Shown here one piece after another: positions 1 to 7,382 of a DNA stretch of 25,606 bases. The notes beneath the pieces are model-generated. The model made no database searches and had not been told where the DNA came from. It saw only the letters and a program-made list of their open reading frames with translations. Every line of letters begins with the position of its first letter. The stretch's first letter is position 1. The position numbers were made by a program, and so were the translations under genes. The stretch is taken from positions 1 to 25,606 of the forward strand of contig CAZGRL010000051.1 of assembly GCA_964528155.1 (NCBI GenBank), given 5' to 3'. The stretch is from G001797105 sp964528155. Lineage in GTDB: Bacteria; Chloroflexota; Anaerolineae; Anaerolineales; E44-bin32.

Positions 1-15
1 AACACGAAGGGTCGC

Positions 16-44
16 TTGACATGTCACCTGGGATGTGCGAAACT
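16..44 (+). promoter_or_regulatory. Possible promoter with overlapping palindrome ahead of the leader
   Basis: A perfect -35 hexamer TTGACA (16-21) is followed after 17 nt by GAAACT (39-44), which matches the -10 consensus at only three positions. The -35 lies in the 10-bp palindrome TGACATGTCA (17-26), a possible operator half-site arrangement. Transcription from here would cross the mini-ORF and both hairpins before reaching the HypE-like gene. The weak -10 keeps this tentative. Confidence 0.25.
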
Positions 45-101
45 GTCAGCCACGCTGAGAAGCAGCGACCTCCCCTTGCTATCCTTGCAAAGGAGGAGGT
101 G

Positions 102-161
102 ATGCCCATGAGTATGAGTGACTGTAAACGCGCTGCGGCATCCCTCCTCCCAATCGGATAA
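102..161 (+). CDS. 19-codon mini-ORF (possible leader peptide)
   Basis: An ATG at 102 follows an unusually strong Shine-Dalgarno sequence, AGGAGGAGGTG (91-101 region), and opens a 19-residue frame that ends with TAA at 161: MPMSMSDCKRAAASLLPIG. The SD can pair with an upstream CCTCC...TTGC element (about 69-79), forming a small hairpin that would hide it. It can also pair with CTCCTCCC (144-151), which lies in the loop of the next hairpin. The 3' half of the ORF is inside a 14-bp inverted repeat. I do not recognise the peptide. It may be a regulatory leader for the downstream gene, or the whole product of a tiny gene closed by the terminator that follows. No single amino acid is enriched apart from three alanines in a row. 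Confidence 0.4.
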   Translation: MPMSMSDCKRAAASLLPIG

Positions 162-175
162 GGATGCCGCAGCGC
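130..175 (+). promoter_or_regulatory. 14-bp perfect hairpin in the leader
   Basis: GCGCTGCGGCATCC (130-143) is the exact reverse complement of GGATGCCGCAGCGC (162-175). The 18-nt loop (144-161) carries CTCCTCCC, complementary to the strong SD of the mini-ORF, and the mini-ORF stop codon. Ribosomes reading the mini-ORF would have to melt the 5' arm, so translation and folding are mutually exclusive. A regulatory role is inferred. Confidence 0.5.
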
Positions 176-178
176 ACC

Positions 179-206
179 AAAGGGCCGTCCGTTGGGACGG
201 CCCTTT
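179..206 (+). terminator. Terminator-like hairpin just upstream of the HypE-like gene
   Basis: AAAGGGCCGTCC (179-190) and GGACGGCCCTTT (195-206) form a perfect 12-bp stem with a GTTG loop. This is the usual shape of an intrinsic terminator with its A and T tracts inside the stem, although no long T run follows. It ends 16 nt before the GTG start of the HypE-like gene, so it either terminates the mini-ORF transcript or acts as an attenuator for that gene. Confidence 0.6.
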
Positions 207-222
207 GCATCTGGAGGGGATC

Positions 223-1260
223 GTGGACAGGTTGCCTGTCGGCAAGCTCCCGGTGGACGTGCTGGATCGTATGCTGCAGCTCACCAGCCGAGCCGATGAC
301 CGGTTGATCCTCGGGCCGGGAGTGGGACTCGACTGTGCAGTCATTGAGTTCCAGGATCGATACCTCGTCGCCAAGTCCGATCCGATCACATTCGCCACCG
401 AGGACATCGGCTGGTACGCCGTCCACATCAATGCCAATGACATCGCTACGACGGGAGCCCTGCCGCGGTGGTTCATGGCAACGCTTCTTCTTCCCGAACA
501 GCAGACCGACGAAGCGCTTGTCCTGAGTATCTTCGAACAGATTGAGGAAGCGTGTCGCGTAGTCGGATCGACCCTGGTAGGCGGTCACACGGAGATCACT
601 ACCGGCCTGGGGCGGCCGATTGTGATCGGGACGATGTTGGGAGAGGTCTCTTCCCAGGACCTGATCACACCGAGGGGTGCAAGACCAGGCAACCATGTGC
701 TCCTCACCAAGGGCATCCCGATTGAAGCGACGAGCCTGCTGGCCAGGGAGATTCCCGACAAGTTGAACGCCGTCCCCGCCAGCGTTGTCGAGCGGGCGCG
801 GGGACTTCTGACGGATCCGGGAATCTCAGTGTTGCCGGAAGCCGCGGCTGCAGCAGCCAGCGGAGGTGTCACGGCGATGCATGACCCGACAGAGGGCGGC
901 CTGGCCGGTGGGCTGTGGGAGCTCTCTCTGGCTGCCGGTGTTGGCATCGAGATAGAACGGCAGGCGATCTACGTCGTGCCGGAAGCCCTGGCGATCTGCA
1001 ATGTCTTGAACGTGGACCCGTACGCGGCCATCGCTTCCGGTGCGCTGTTGATCGTCGTGGAAGAGGATAGGACTAAGACTGTGATGCGGGCGATCCAGGC
1101 GAAAGGCGTGGACGTCGCAGACATCGGCCTGATCACTCAGGGGTCGGGCGTCGCGATTCGCGAGGCGGGATGCTTGAAGCCTATGCCGCGCCCTGAAAGG
1201 GACGCGGTGGCTGTGCTGCTGGAACAAGCCTCGCTGGATGGTGAGAATCAGACGACGTAA
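223..1260 (+). CDS. AIR synthase-related / HypE-like protein
   Basis: This 345-aa protein belongs to the PurM/AIR-synthase superfamily, ATP-dependent enzymes that include PurM, SelD, ThiL and HypE. Counting from GTG 223, the N-terminal ATP-binding part shows GLDCAVI (35-41), SDPIT (52-56), NANDIATTGALP (70-81) and GGHTE (120-124); the C-terminal half has the typical HDPTEGG motif. The GTG at 223 was chosen because GGAGGGG (213-219) precedes it and the protein then starts where HypE proteins start. Longer in-frame forms back to 118 would run through two hairpins. The C-terminus ends in ...LDGENQTT and lacks the Pro-Arg-Ile-Cys tail on which genuine HypE builds the thiocyanate group for [NiFe]-hydrogenase, and no hyp or hydrogenase genes are nearby. 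The substrate is therefore unknown. It overlaps the convergent gene by 13 nt. Confidence 0.9.
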   Translation: MDRLPVGKLPVDVLDRMLQLTSRADDRLILGPGVGLDCAVIEFQDRYLVAKSDPITFATEDIGWYAVHINANDIATTGALPRWFMATLLLPEQQTDEALVLSIFEQIEEACRVVGSTLVGGHTEITTGLGRPIVIGTMLGEVSSQDLITPRGARPGNHVLLTKGIPIEATSLLAREIPDKLNAVPASVVERARGLLTDPGISVLPEAAAAAASGGVTAMHDPTEGGLAGGLWELSLAAGVGIEIERQAIYVVPEALAICNVLNVDPYAAIASGALLIVVEEDRTKTVMRAIQAKGVDVADIGLITQGSGVAIREAGCLKPMPRPERDAVAVLLEQASLDGENQTT

Positions 1261-1715
1261 AGGGATAGGAACGCCATCGCCGCAAGCACGATGAAGATGA
1301 CCACCTGCGCGATCAGAGCACCGATCAACGCATTTCGCGTCGGGAGTTGAGCGAGCAGTCCACCGAGCACCGCGTACACCAGAGGCACGATCACCCAACT
1401 CGTGAATGATCCGGCCTCCGGATCCCGGGCTGCGGCCGGCCCCCGCGCCATCGCATCCAGTTCCCATCGGGAAGCCTGCGAAAGACAAGGGTGTACCTGA
1501 AAAGCTCGACGGGATGTCTGGTACGTTGCTATGCACGCGTCATCGCGAACCAATGCGATGTTGGCTGCGCCAGACAGGATGAGCGCCAAGGCCAGACCCA
1601 GCAGCCCTCCGATGATGAATCGCTCGCCCGCGCGATGTGCTTTCCTCGTCTGGAGGAGCGGGGAACTCGGAGGCGGGGGAGGATTCTCGACCAATCCGTT
1701 ACTCAAGGCGCTCAA
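1248..1715 (-). CDS. Small hypothetical membrane protein, three predicted TM helices
   Basis: This 155-aa protein is not recognised as a known family. A proline-rich cytoplasmic-looking N-terminus (PPPPP at 12-16) precedes a hydrophobic helix at about 33-56, a polar loop of about 45 residues with two cysteines, and two closely spaced C-terminal helices at about 105-125 and 130-153. The start is a TTG (1715-1713) that overlaps the TGA of the phosphofructokinase gene as TTGA, which suggests translational coupling. Two further in-frame TTG codons at residues 4 and 8 are alternatives, since a GGGGGA purine run sits directly before the first TTG. Its 3' end overlaps the convergent HypE-like gene by 13 nt. 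Function unknown. Confidence 0.75.
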   Translation of the reverse strand: MSALSNGLVENPPPPPSSPLLQTRKAHRAGERFIIGGLLGLALALILSGAANIALVRDDACIATYQTSRRAFQVHPCLSQASRWELDAMARGPAAARDPEAGSFTSWVIVPLVYAVLGGLLAQLPTRNALIGALIAQVVIFIVLAAMAFLSLYVV

Positions 1716-2794
1716 TCCCCCAGGCAGATTCCCAGCCCGCGCGCGCTGAGCACACCATCGCCGTTGAGATCGACACGTTTGGGCACGGCCACCGCCTCGT
1801 CAATCGGAATATCGATGATTCTGGCATCCTGGAGAGCGACCATACGCCCATGTCCCCCTTCAGCCGCCAATCTGACGGCAGCCGCCCCGAAGCGGGTCGC
1901 CAACCATCGATCGAACGCCGTTGGAGTACCTCCTCGCTGTAGGTGTCCGAGCACGGTCACGCGTGTCTCCATTCCGCACACCTGTCCGATGAACTTGCCG
2001 ACCACTTGTCCGATGCCTCCCAAGCGGGCTACGAAGACTTCATCCCCTGCCCGCGAGAACACCTGATCGCCTCCAATGGGATGCGCTCCCTCAGACACGG
2101 CGACGATGCTGAACGGCCGGCCACCCGCCGCACGGTTCTGGATTTTCTGGCACACCTTCTCGAAATCAAAGGGGATCTCAGGGATCAGGATGACATCCGC
2201 GCCGCCAGCCACTCCGGCGTGCAGGGTGATGAAGCCGGCGTCACGTCCCATCAACTCGAGCACCATCACCCGATGATGCGCTTCGGCTGTGGTATGCAGT
2301 CGATCGATGGCCTCCATGGCGGTGTTAAGGGCCGTGTCGAAACCAAAGGTCACTTCCGTGCCATGAATGTCATTGTCGATCGTCTTGGGAACCCCGACGA
2401 CCGGACATCCCTTCTGAAACAGTTCATCACTGATCCGCAGTGTTCCGTCGCCGCCGACCACGATCAACGCATCCCACGCCAGATCCCGCAGCCTGGCGAC
2501 AACTTCGTCCGAGACGTCGACCACAGTCTCCTGGCCATCGACGACCACCTTGCGGGCAAAGGGGTTCCCACGATTAGCCGTGCCCAGGATCGTACCTCCC
2601 CGAGGCAGGATGCCGCGGACATCCTCGGTGGTAAGCTCGAAAACCCCGTTGGGGTCGAGCAGCCCGTCGAAACCGTCTTGCACCCCATAGACCTGGCATC
2701 CATAGACGCCTGTGGCCGTCTTGACTGCAGCGCGGATGACCGCGTTCAGACCGGGGGCGTCGCCGCCGCCTGTAAGGATTCCTATCCTGTCCAT
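1712..2794 (-). CDS. pfkA: 6-phosphofructokinase
   Basis: The 360-aa enzyme phosphorylates fructose 6-phosphate to fructose 1,6-bisphosphate, the committed step of glycolysis, in the cytosol. The nucleotide loop GGGDAPGLN (9-17), GGDGT (114-118), catalytic PKTIDND (136-142, with Asp in TIDND as base), MGRDAG (182-187) and PEIPF (205-209) are all present, and the length is normal for the short bacterial form. The pair Gly in GGDGT plus Lys in PKTIDND is the combination known from actinobacterial ATP-dependent group III enzymes. PPi-dependent forms carry Asp at the first of these positions, so ATP is the likely phosphoryl donor. The ATG is preceded by an AGGGGAG ribosome site, and a promoter candidate lies about 55 nt upstream. 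It is followed by the small membrane protein with a TTGA overlap. Confidence 0.96.
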   Translation of the reverse strand: MDRIGILTGGGDAPGLNAVIRAAVKTATGVYGCQVYGVQDGFDGLLDPNGVFELTTEDVRGILPRGGTILGTANRGNPFARKVVVDGQETVVDVSDEVVARLRDLAWDALIVVGGDGTLRISDELFQKGCPVVGVPKTIDNDIHGTEVTFGFDTALNTAMEAIDRLHTTAEAHHRVMVLELMGRDAGFITLHAGVAGGADVILIPEIPFDFEKVCQKIQNRAAGGRPFSIVAVSEGAHPIGGDQVFSRAGDEVFVARLGGIGQVVGKFIGQVCGMETRVTVLGHLQRGGTPTAFDRWLATRFGAAAVRLAAEGGHGRMVALQDARIIDIPIDEAVAVPKRVDLNGDGVLSARGLGICLGD

Positions 2795-2847
2795 CGTGCT
2801 CCCCTTCGACTCATCGCGGGTAGCCGCGCTCGCGATCCGGCGTCAGC

Positions 2848-2877
2848 ATTCTACTATGCCGCTGCGTGCCAGGCCAA
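2848..2877 (-). promoter_or_regulatory. Promoter candidate for pfkA
   Basis: On the minus strand TTGGCC (2877-2872) is followed after 18 nt by TAGAAT (2853-2848), a five-of-six match to the -10 consensus. The predicted RNA would have a leader of roughly 45 nt carrying the AGGGGAG site before the ATG at 2794. The surrounding gap (2795-3018, 224 nt) holds nothing else convincing. A 5-bp stem CCAAC/GTTGG at 2984-3000 is the only hint of a terminator for the upstream gene. Confidence 0.45.
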
Positions 2878-3018
2878 ACCGGCATGACGTAGGATCAGCC
2901 CGCGATCCCCAGAATGGTCCAGCGTCCAGACTTCGAGAAGACTCGGCCTACGTCCGTGTCGGCTGCGCGCACACGCCGGTTGTCCAACTGCGCACGTTGG
3001 TTGTTGGGATGCCTCGGG

Positions 3019-4062
3019 CTACGCTTTATCGGTCGGCGTTGGCTGGAGGACGCCGTTGCCCGCTGTGGGATTGACAAAGGAGCGAACAGCCTGCGCCGGT
3101 CTTAGCCCAAGCGCCCACATCGCGGCTCCTCCGGTGACTCCAACTATGACTACGTTGAGTGCGTGGCTCAGGAGGACCGCGCTAGCGGCCAGACCTGTGG
3201 CGACGCCCAGCGCGCTGAAGACTAACGAGCCGAACGCCTCGAAGGATCCGACATAGCCTGGCGCGCCTGGCACGAGGAAAGTCACGACGAACAAGGAATA
3301 GCCGGTGACAACGATGGCCGGAGCCAGCACGGCGCCCAGGCTCACAAATAGGCAGTAGAACATGCTGGCGTCGATCAGCGCGGCGCCCATCGACAGCCCG
3401 AGCAGAGACAAGAGATCTTGGGGCCGCCGGCCGATGGTCGTGAAGCCGGTGATAAGGCCTTCCAGGATTCCAAGCAATCGTTGACGGAGCGACCGTCCGA
3501 GGAACTGCGGCATCAATCGTTCGGCAACCGTCATGAGCCTGCTCCGCGCCCAGATGGCCAGAATCATGAAAAGAACGAACGCGATCAACACAATTCCGCC
3601 TGCAAGGAGCAGCACTGAGAGTTGACCTTCCAGGCGAACGCCCATGAGCGTGCCGAGCGCGACCAATATCAGCACGGCCAACAAGTCAAAGGATCGGTCG
3701 ACGGCCACGGTCGGGAGAGCGGCTGCGATCGAGACCTTGTGTCGCTGCTTGAGCAGCAGCCCGCGGGCGACCTCCCCGCTTCGCACGGGGATGACGAAGT
3801 TGACCAGGCTGGAAGCCGTGCTGATCAGCCACAGGTCAAGCAACGAAACGAGGGCCACGGGCCGAAGGACCATGCGCCAGCGCAGCGATCGAACGAGGGT
3901 GCTCGATATGCCAAGGGTGGCCGCCAGCAACACAAGCGTCCAACGCGCCTGGCTCAACGTCCTGCCAACCTCTTGAAGATCCACAGCCCAGGCCCAGGCG
4001 GCCAGGAGCCCTAGGCCGAGAAGAGATTGGATGATGAGAAGACCGGTACGGCGGCGAGTCAA
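3019..4062 (-). CDS. Flippase-like integral membrane protein (LPG synthase TM region / YbhN-AglD2 family)
   Basis: The 347-aa polytopic protein belongs to the lysylphosphatidylglycerol-synthase transmembrane family (UPF0104), whose members are membrane-only proteins implicated in lipid or lipid-linked sugar handling. Family hallmarks are visible: NFVIPVRSGEVAR (88-100, the N..P.R.GE..R box), VDRSFDL (121-127) and PGAPGYVGSFE (265-275, the PG..G..E box). About eight hydrophobic helices are evident, with no soluble MprF-type aminoacyl-transferase domain. It starts with TTG, overlapping the TGA of the 1093-aa membrane protein as TTGA; an AAGAAGG purine run lies 6 nt before the TTG, and no ATG is available until residue 64. 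It is the last gene of the 10844-3019 unit, which suggests that it works with those two proteins on a lipid-linked envelope product. Confidence 0.9.
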   Translation of the reverse strand: MTRRRTGLLIIQSLLGLGLLAAWAWAVDLQEVGRTLSQARWTLVLLAATLGISSTLVRSLRWRMVLRPVALVSLLDLWLISTASSLVNFVIPVRSGEVARGLLLKQRHKVSIAAALPTVAVDRSFDLLAVLILVALGTLMGVRLEGQLSVLLLAGGIVLIAFVLFMILAIWARSRLMTVAERLMPQFLGRSLRQRLLGILEGLITGFTTIGRRPQDLLSLLGLSMGAALIDASMFYCLFVSLGAVLAPAIVVTGYSLFVVTFLVPGAPGYVGSFEAFGSLVFSALGVATGLAASAVLLSHALNVVIVGVTGGAAMWALGLRPAQAVRSFVNPTAGNGVLQPTPTDKA

Positions 4063-7000
4063 TCTTGGCCTTCTTGTTCAGAGCCAGCGTGTTCTCGGGA
4101 GACTCTTTTCCTTTGCCACCAAGCGAGAAGCTGATCAGCAGCCGGATCATCCTCGAGGAAAGCACCTTCCTCAGCCCTCGTTCGAGCGCCTTCCCCAAGC
4201 TGCAAGTCGACCTGGTACTCGTTGGACAGCGCCGCTCCCCCCAACCCGGTTTTCGAGGCTCGGCTCGTACTGGGATCACGCTCACTGGATGGACTATCCA
4301 CCTCGCTCGTCGTGCCACCCAAGTTCGGCGCCCACGCCACTGATCCGTGAGGCAATTCTCGGGGAGCCCGCATCACATATCCCCTGCCCCAACCAACGAA
4401 ACCAGGAAAAGCGACGCCAAGAATGAGACCCACAGCCGTCATCAGTGTCAGCCCCAACCCACTCCATCCGACCCATCCCAAACTGTAATTCATCTCGACG
4501 ACCGGGTTGGCGTCTTGGATCTCCGGCAGGATTAGGAGCATCATACCTGGTCCGGCCCGGTAGATTGGAACCGTCATTCTACGGCCGCCGATGACGGTGC
4601 TGGCTCGCCAATCAGGAGAGTATGCCTCCCTCCAGAGGAGGGTTGTCCCTTGGGCGCTCGGCCCATCGAGTTGGAACCTGATGTGATCCGGGTCCGGTCG
4701 CTGCATTGCCGGGGCTGGAAGCTCAGAACCCGCCGAGGGCGACAGCCAAAGGATGAGATGCTCGAAGAAGTCTCTCTCCGCTTCGTTGTCATACGTCATA
4801 GCATGACCAATGAGATTCATCCCGGACCAAACGACTTTGCCGCTCCCGTAGGCTCCCGCCGCGATCAGTGGATGATCTCCCACGCTTAGGACTGGAGTAG
4901 CCCAGCCGCGGAGGCTTCCTTCGGGAGACGAGACCCCCCACGATTGACCTTCCCAGACGAGGGGGGCGAAATCGCTGACCTGCACCTCATCGGCGGCAGC
5001 TAGTTCACCCGGAATGAACACCGCAGACGCATCGTATTCGGACCACACCAGCTTCTGGACCGGAAGGACAGCAGGCGCCTGATCCATCCGCCAATCCGGC
5101 ACCCAGTATTGCCAGCCTGTATCAACGTATAGTGCCCCGCCAGCACGCACATACTCCTCAAGCATGTCCCAAGCTCTGTCTCTATTCTTGTACCCATATC
5201 CATGAAGGAGGACGATATCGAACCGTGAGAGTTGCTCCGCCGTGTAGTCATCGACATTGTGTGCGCCCTCGACGATCACGACCTGATCATAGCGGATTCC
5301 GGCGTCGACAAAGGTGCGGAAGACTTGCTCATAGATCGCGTCGCGAAAGCCACCTATCACCAGTACCTTTGGGGTTCGAAGGAGGCTCACCATGGCGGGA
5401 GCTTCGGTGAATTGTCTTATTTCCATCGGACCAGACTCAGATGTACCCGTGGGGCCGACGACGGCCCACGTCTCTGGATCGTATTTATCGAGGTTGTCAA
5501 GCTCTTTGTGCAACACGACGTCTTGGATGCCGAACCACCCAGCGAGCTGATTGATCTGCTGCGGGGTCGCTTGCGTGTTCCCGTAGAAAAGCCCCTGTTG
5601 GTATCCCCACATCGCGTGGATCAGAGAGCTTTGATAGTTGTAGGCATTCAGCGTCGAGACATCTGAATAGAGAGCCAGTGCCTGCGTCAAGCCTCCCAGG
5701 TTGGGGGTATTGTCTATCCTGACCGACTGATCCAAGTTGAGCTCCCGCCCAACTGCGACGACAGCCTCGCGTGCCGCCGGATCAGGAATCGCTGAGATCG
5801 AGTATGACGGTGTCGAACGAAGCCGGAGTCCCGAGTTCTCGATATAGAAGGGAAGCTTTCCTTCCGCTCCCGGAGGACCGTATCCACCAAACCGGTTTCG
5901 ATTCGGCAGCCTGTCTTCGAGTGTGATGACCGAGACAATCACAATCCCGAATGTCACAGAGGCCACCAGGGCGCGGTCCAGCATTCGAAAGAAGAGCGAA
6001 AACGTCGATGCTTGCTTGGAAAGGGTGCCCCAGAGCATTCGAGCCGTACGGATCGGCGCCCAGAGTATTACCTCAGCGACTCCCTCGGCCCCATATGCGG
6101 CAACCGCTGGAACTAGGATGATCGACGGAACCAGCGCTCTTGCCTGCGTGAACGCCCAGAGTTTCTCGAACACACGGACAAGGCCGAGCCAAAGCCCGGG
6201 CATAGAAGTGTATATCGCGAAGGACACAGCGAGGATAGCCCAAGACAGCGCATGACTGCGGCGCAAGATCGCCCGGACAACCCCAAAACATGCGAAGGCG
6301 GCAACCGGCAGAGCAAAGGTGAGCCCGGCGCTAAAGACGGACGGATTCGGATCCCCGATTCCAAGTAGACCTAAGGGAAGAGTATACGGAACCTGGTGTG
6401 CCGCGAACTCTGTAAGACCTTCTCGATTAGCTAGGCCAAGCGTGCGATAGAAGGGGATCACCCAGAAGGCCGCCACTCCGAGACCGCAGCCAATTCCGAT
6501 CAACGCAGAACGAATAGAGGTCAGTAGAGCTGTCACACGTCTCTGCGAGGCAGATCTAGTAATAGGCGCGACGATCGACTGTAGCATGATGGCCATCGAA
6601 AGGACGAACGCGGTGGCAGGATGAGTCAGAAATGTCAATGCAAAGAGGATAGCCCCGCCCGGCAGAGCCAAGTGCCTGCCAATGGACGGTGGCCCGGACG
6701 CTGCTTGCGTCGAATGGAAGAGATAGCCATCGAACAGCATGAACGCGAAGGGTACGAACATCAGGGAGACTGCTTGCGCGTACATGCCCATGAAAGTCAA
6801 CCAGTACCAGCTCGCGCCTGACAGCGGGTAGAACAATCCCGCCACCAGGGCGATCATTTGCTTGTGGAGCCTAGTCCAAACAAGAAGATAGATACCGATG
6901 GCAGTGACCGGCACAGAGGCAAATCCGAAGACTGCGAGCGCCTCGACCTCCGTTAGACCTGTCAGCCGGTGAATGAACACTGCTGCGATTGAAGTCAAGG

Positions 7001-7340
7001 GGGGGTAGAAAAACGTTAGCGGCGAGCCACCACCTTGGAGGGGGTACCAGCTAGGGAGGGCGGGGAACCACCTGTCGAACCAGCGGACCAACGCGAGTGC
7101 CCATGTTGTGTCATTACCGCCCAGCACCCCTTCCAGCATTCTATGGCCGTAGAGGTAGGTCAGCGCAAGAATCGTGAAACAGCCGAGTACGAAGATGGAC
7201 GCGCGAATGAGCGATTCCGACATTCGCCAGGCAATCGGTTTGAAGCTTGATGTCGCAGGATCATCATGCTCAGCGAAGGCTTCTACTCTTGCCGAGCGCA
7301 CTGCGCTATTCGCGGCGTCTTTGTCAGTTTCAGATGCCAC
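4059..7340 (-). CDS. Giant GT-C-like membrane protein with extracytoplasmic GATase-like domain (paralogue 1)
   Basis: The 1093-aa protein resembles the family annotated as 6-pyruvoyl-tetrahydropterin synthase-related membrane proteins, despite having no pterin enzyme in it. A short cytoplasmic N-terminus is followed by a first helix (about 45-65) and a first outer loop with GGNDTTW (74-80, Asp77), WYPLQGGGSP (98-107) and FYPPL. The acidic residue in this loop is typical of GT-C glycosyltransferases. About ten more helices follow. From about 655 to 867 there is an extracytoplasmic class-I-glutamine-amidotransferase-like fold (VLVIGGF..., HGYGYKNRD, DTGWQYW, SGKVVWSGMNLIGHA). No Cys sits at the nucleophile-elbow position, so it is probably non-catalytic or sugar-binding. 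A final helix near 955-980 and a charged cytoplasmic tail end the protein. Start is GTG at 7340, without a clear SD; an ATG at residue 40 is an alternative. Substrate unknown. Confidence 0.9.
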   Translation of the reverse strand: MASETDKDAANSAVRSARVEAFAEHDDPATSSFKPIAWRMSESLIRASIFVLGCFTILALTYLYGHRMLEGVLGGNDTTWALALVRWFDRWFPALPSWYPLQGGGSPLTFFYPPLTSIAAVFIHRLTGLTEVEALAVFGFASVPVTAIGIYLLVWTRLHKQMIALVAGLFYPLSGASWYWLTFMGMYAQAVSLMFVPFAFMLFDGYLFHSTQAASGPPSIGRHLALPGGAILFALTFLTHPATAFVLSMAIMLQSIVAPITRSASQRRVTALLTSIRSALIGIGCGLGVAAFWVIPFYRTLGLANREGLTEFAAHQVPYTLPLGLLGIGDPNPSVFSAGLTFALPVAAFACFGVVRAILRRSHALSWAILAVSFAIYTSMPGLWLGLVRVFEKLWAFTQARALVPSIILVPAVAAYGAEGVAEVILWAPIRTARMLWGTLSKQASTFSLFFRMLDRALVASVTFGIVIVSVITLEDRLPNRNRFGGYGPPGAEGKLPFYIENSGLRLRSTPSYSISAIPDPAAREAVVAVGRELNLDQSVRIDNTPNLGGLTQALALYSDVSTLNAYNYQSSLIHAMWGYQQGLFYGNTQATPQQINQLAGWFGIQDVVLHKELDNLDKYDPETWAVVGPTGTSESGPMEIRQFTEAPAMVSLLRTPKVLVIGGFRDAIYEQVFRTFVDAGIRYDQVVIVEGAHNVDDYTAEQLSRFDIVLLHGYGYKNRDRAWDMLEEYVRAGGALYVDTGWQYWVPDWRMDQAPAVLPVQKLVWSEYDASAVFIPGELAAADEVQVSDFAPLVWEGQSWGVSSPEGSLRGWATPVLSVGDHPLIAAGAYGSGKVVWSGMNLIGHAMTYDNEAERDFFEHLILWLSPSAGSELPAPAMQRPDPDHIRFQLDGPSAQGTTLLWREAYSPDWRASTVIGGRRMTVPIYRAGPGMMLLILPEIQDANPVVEMNYSLGWVGWSGLGLTLMTAVGLILGVAFPGFVGWGRGYVMRAPRELPHGSVAWAPNLGGTTSEVDSPSSERDPSTSRASKTGLGGAALSNEYQVDLQLGEGARTRAEEGAFLEDDPAADQLLAWWQRKRVSREHAGSEQEGQD

Positions 7341-7382
7341 TAGAATGCCGCCGTTGACAACAAGACAGCCTCAGGCGACCAC

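Noticed and set aside
1..90. Possible tRNA or known riboswitch in the left-end leader
   Set aside because: A GGTCGC/GCGACC pairing (10-15 with 65-70) exists, but no tRNA arms or riboswitch core I recognise is present.
223..1260. Annotation as hydrogenase maturation factor hypE
   Set aside because: The required C-terminal Cys tail is absent and no hydrogenase or other hyp genes are present in the window.
1943..2887. A 314-codon open frame on the + strand
   Set aside because: It lies wholly opposite the phosphofructokinase gene, whose catalytic motifs are intact; a GC-rich shadow frame.
2984..3000. Stem CCAAC/GTTGG as a terminator of the flippase-like gene
   Set aside because: Only 5 bp with a 7-nt loop and no T run; too weak to call.
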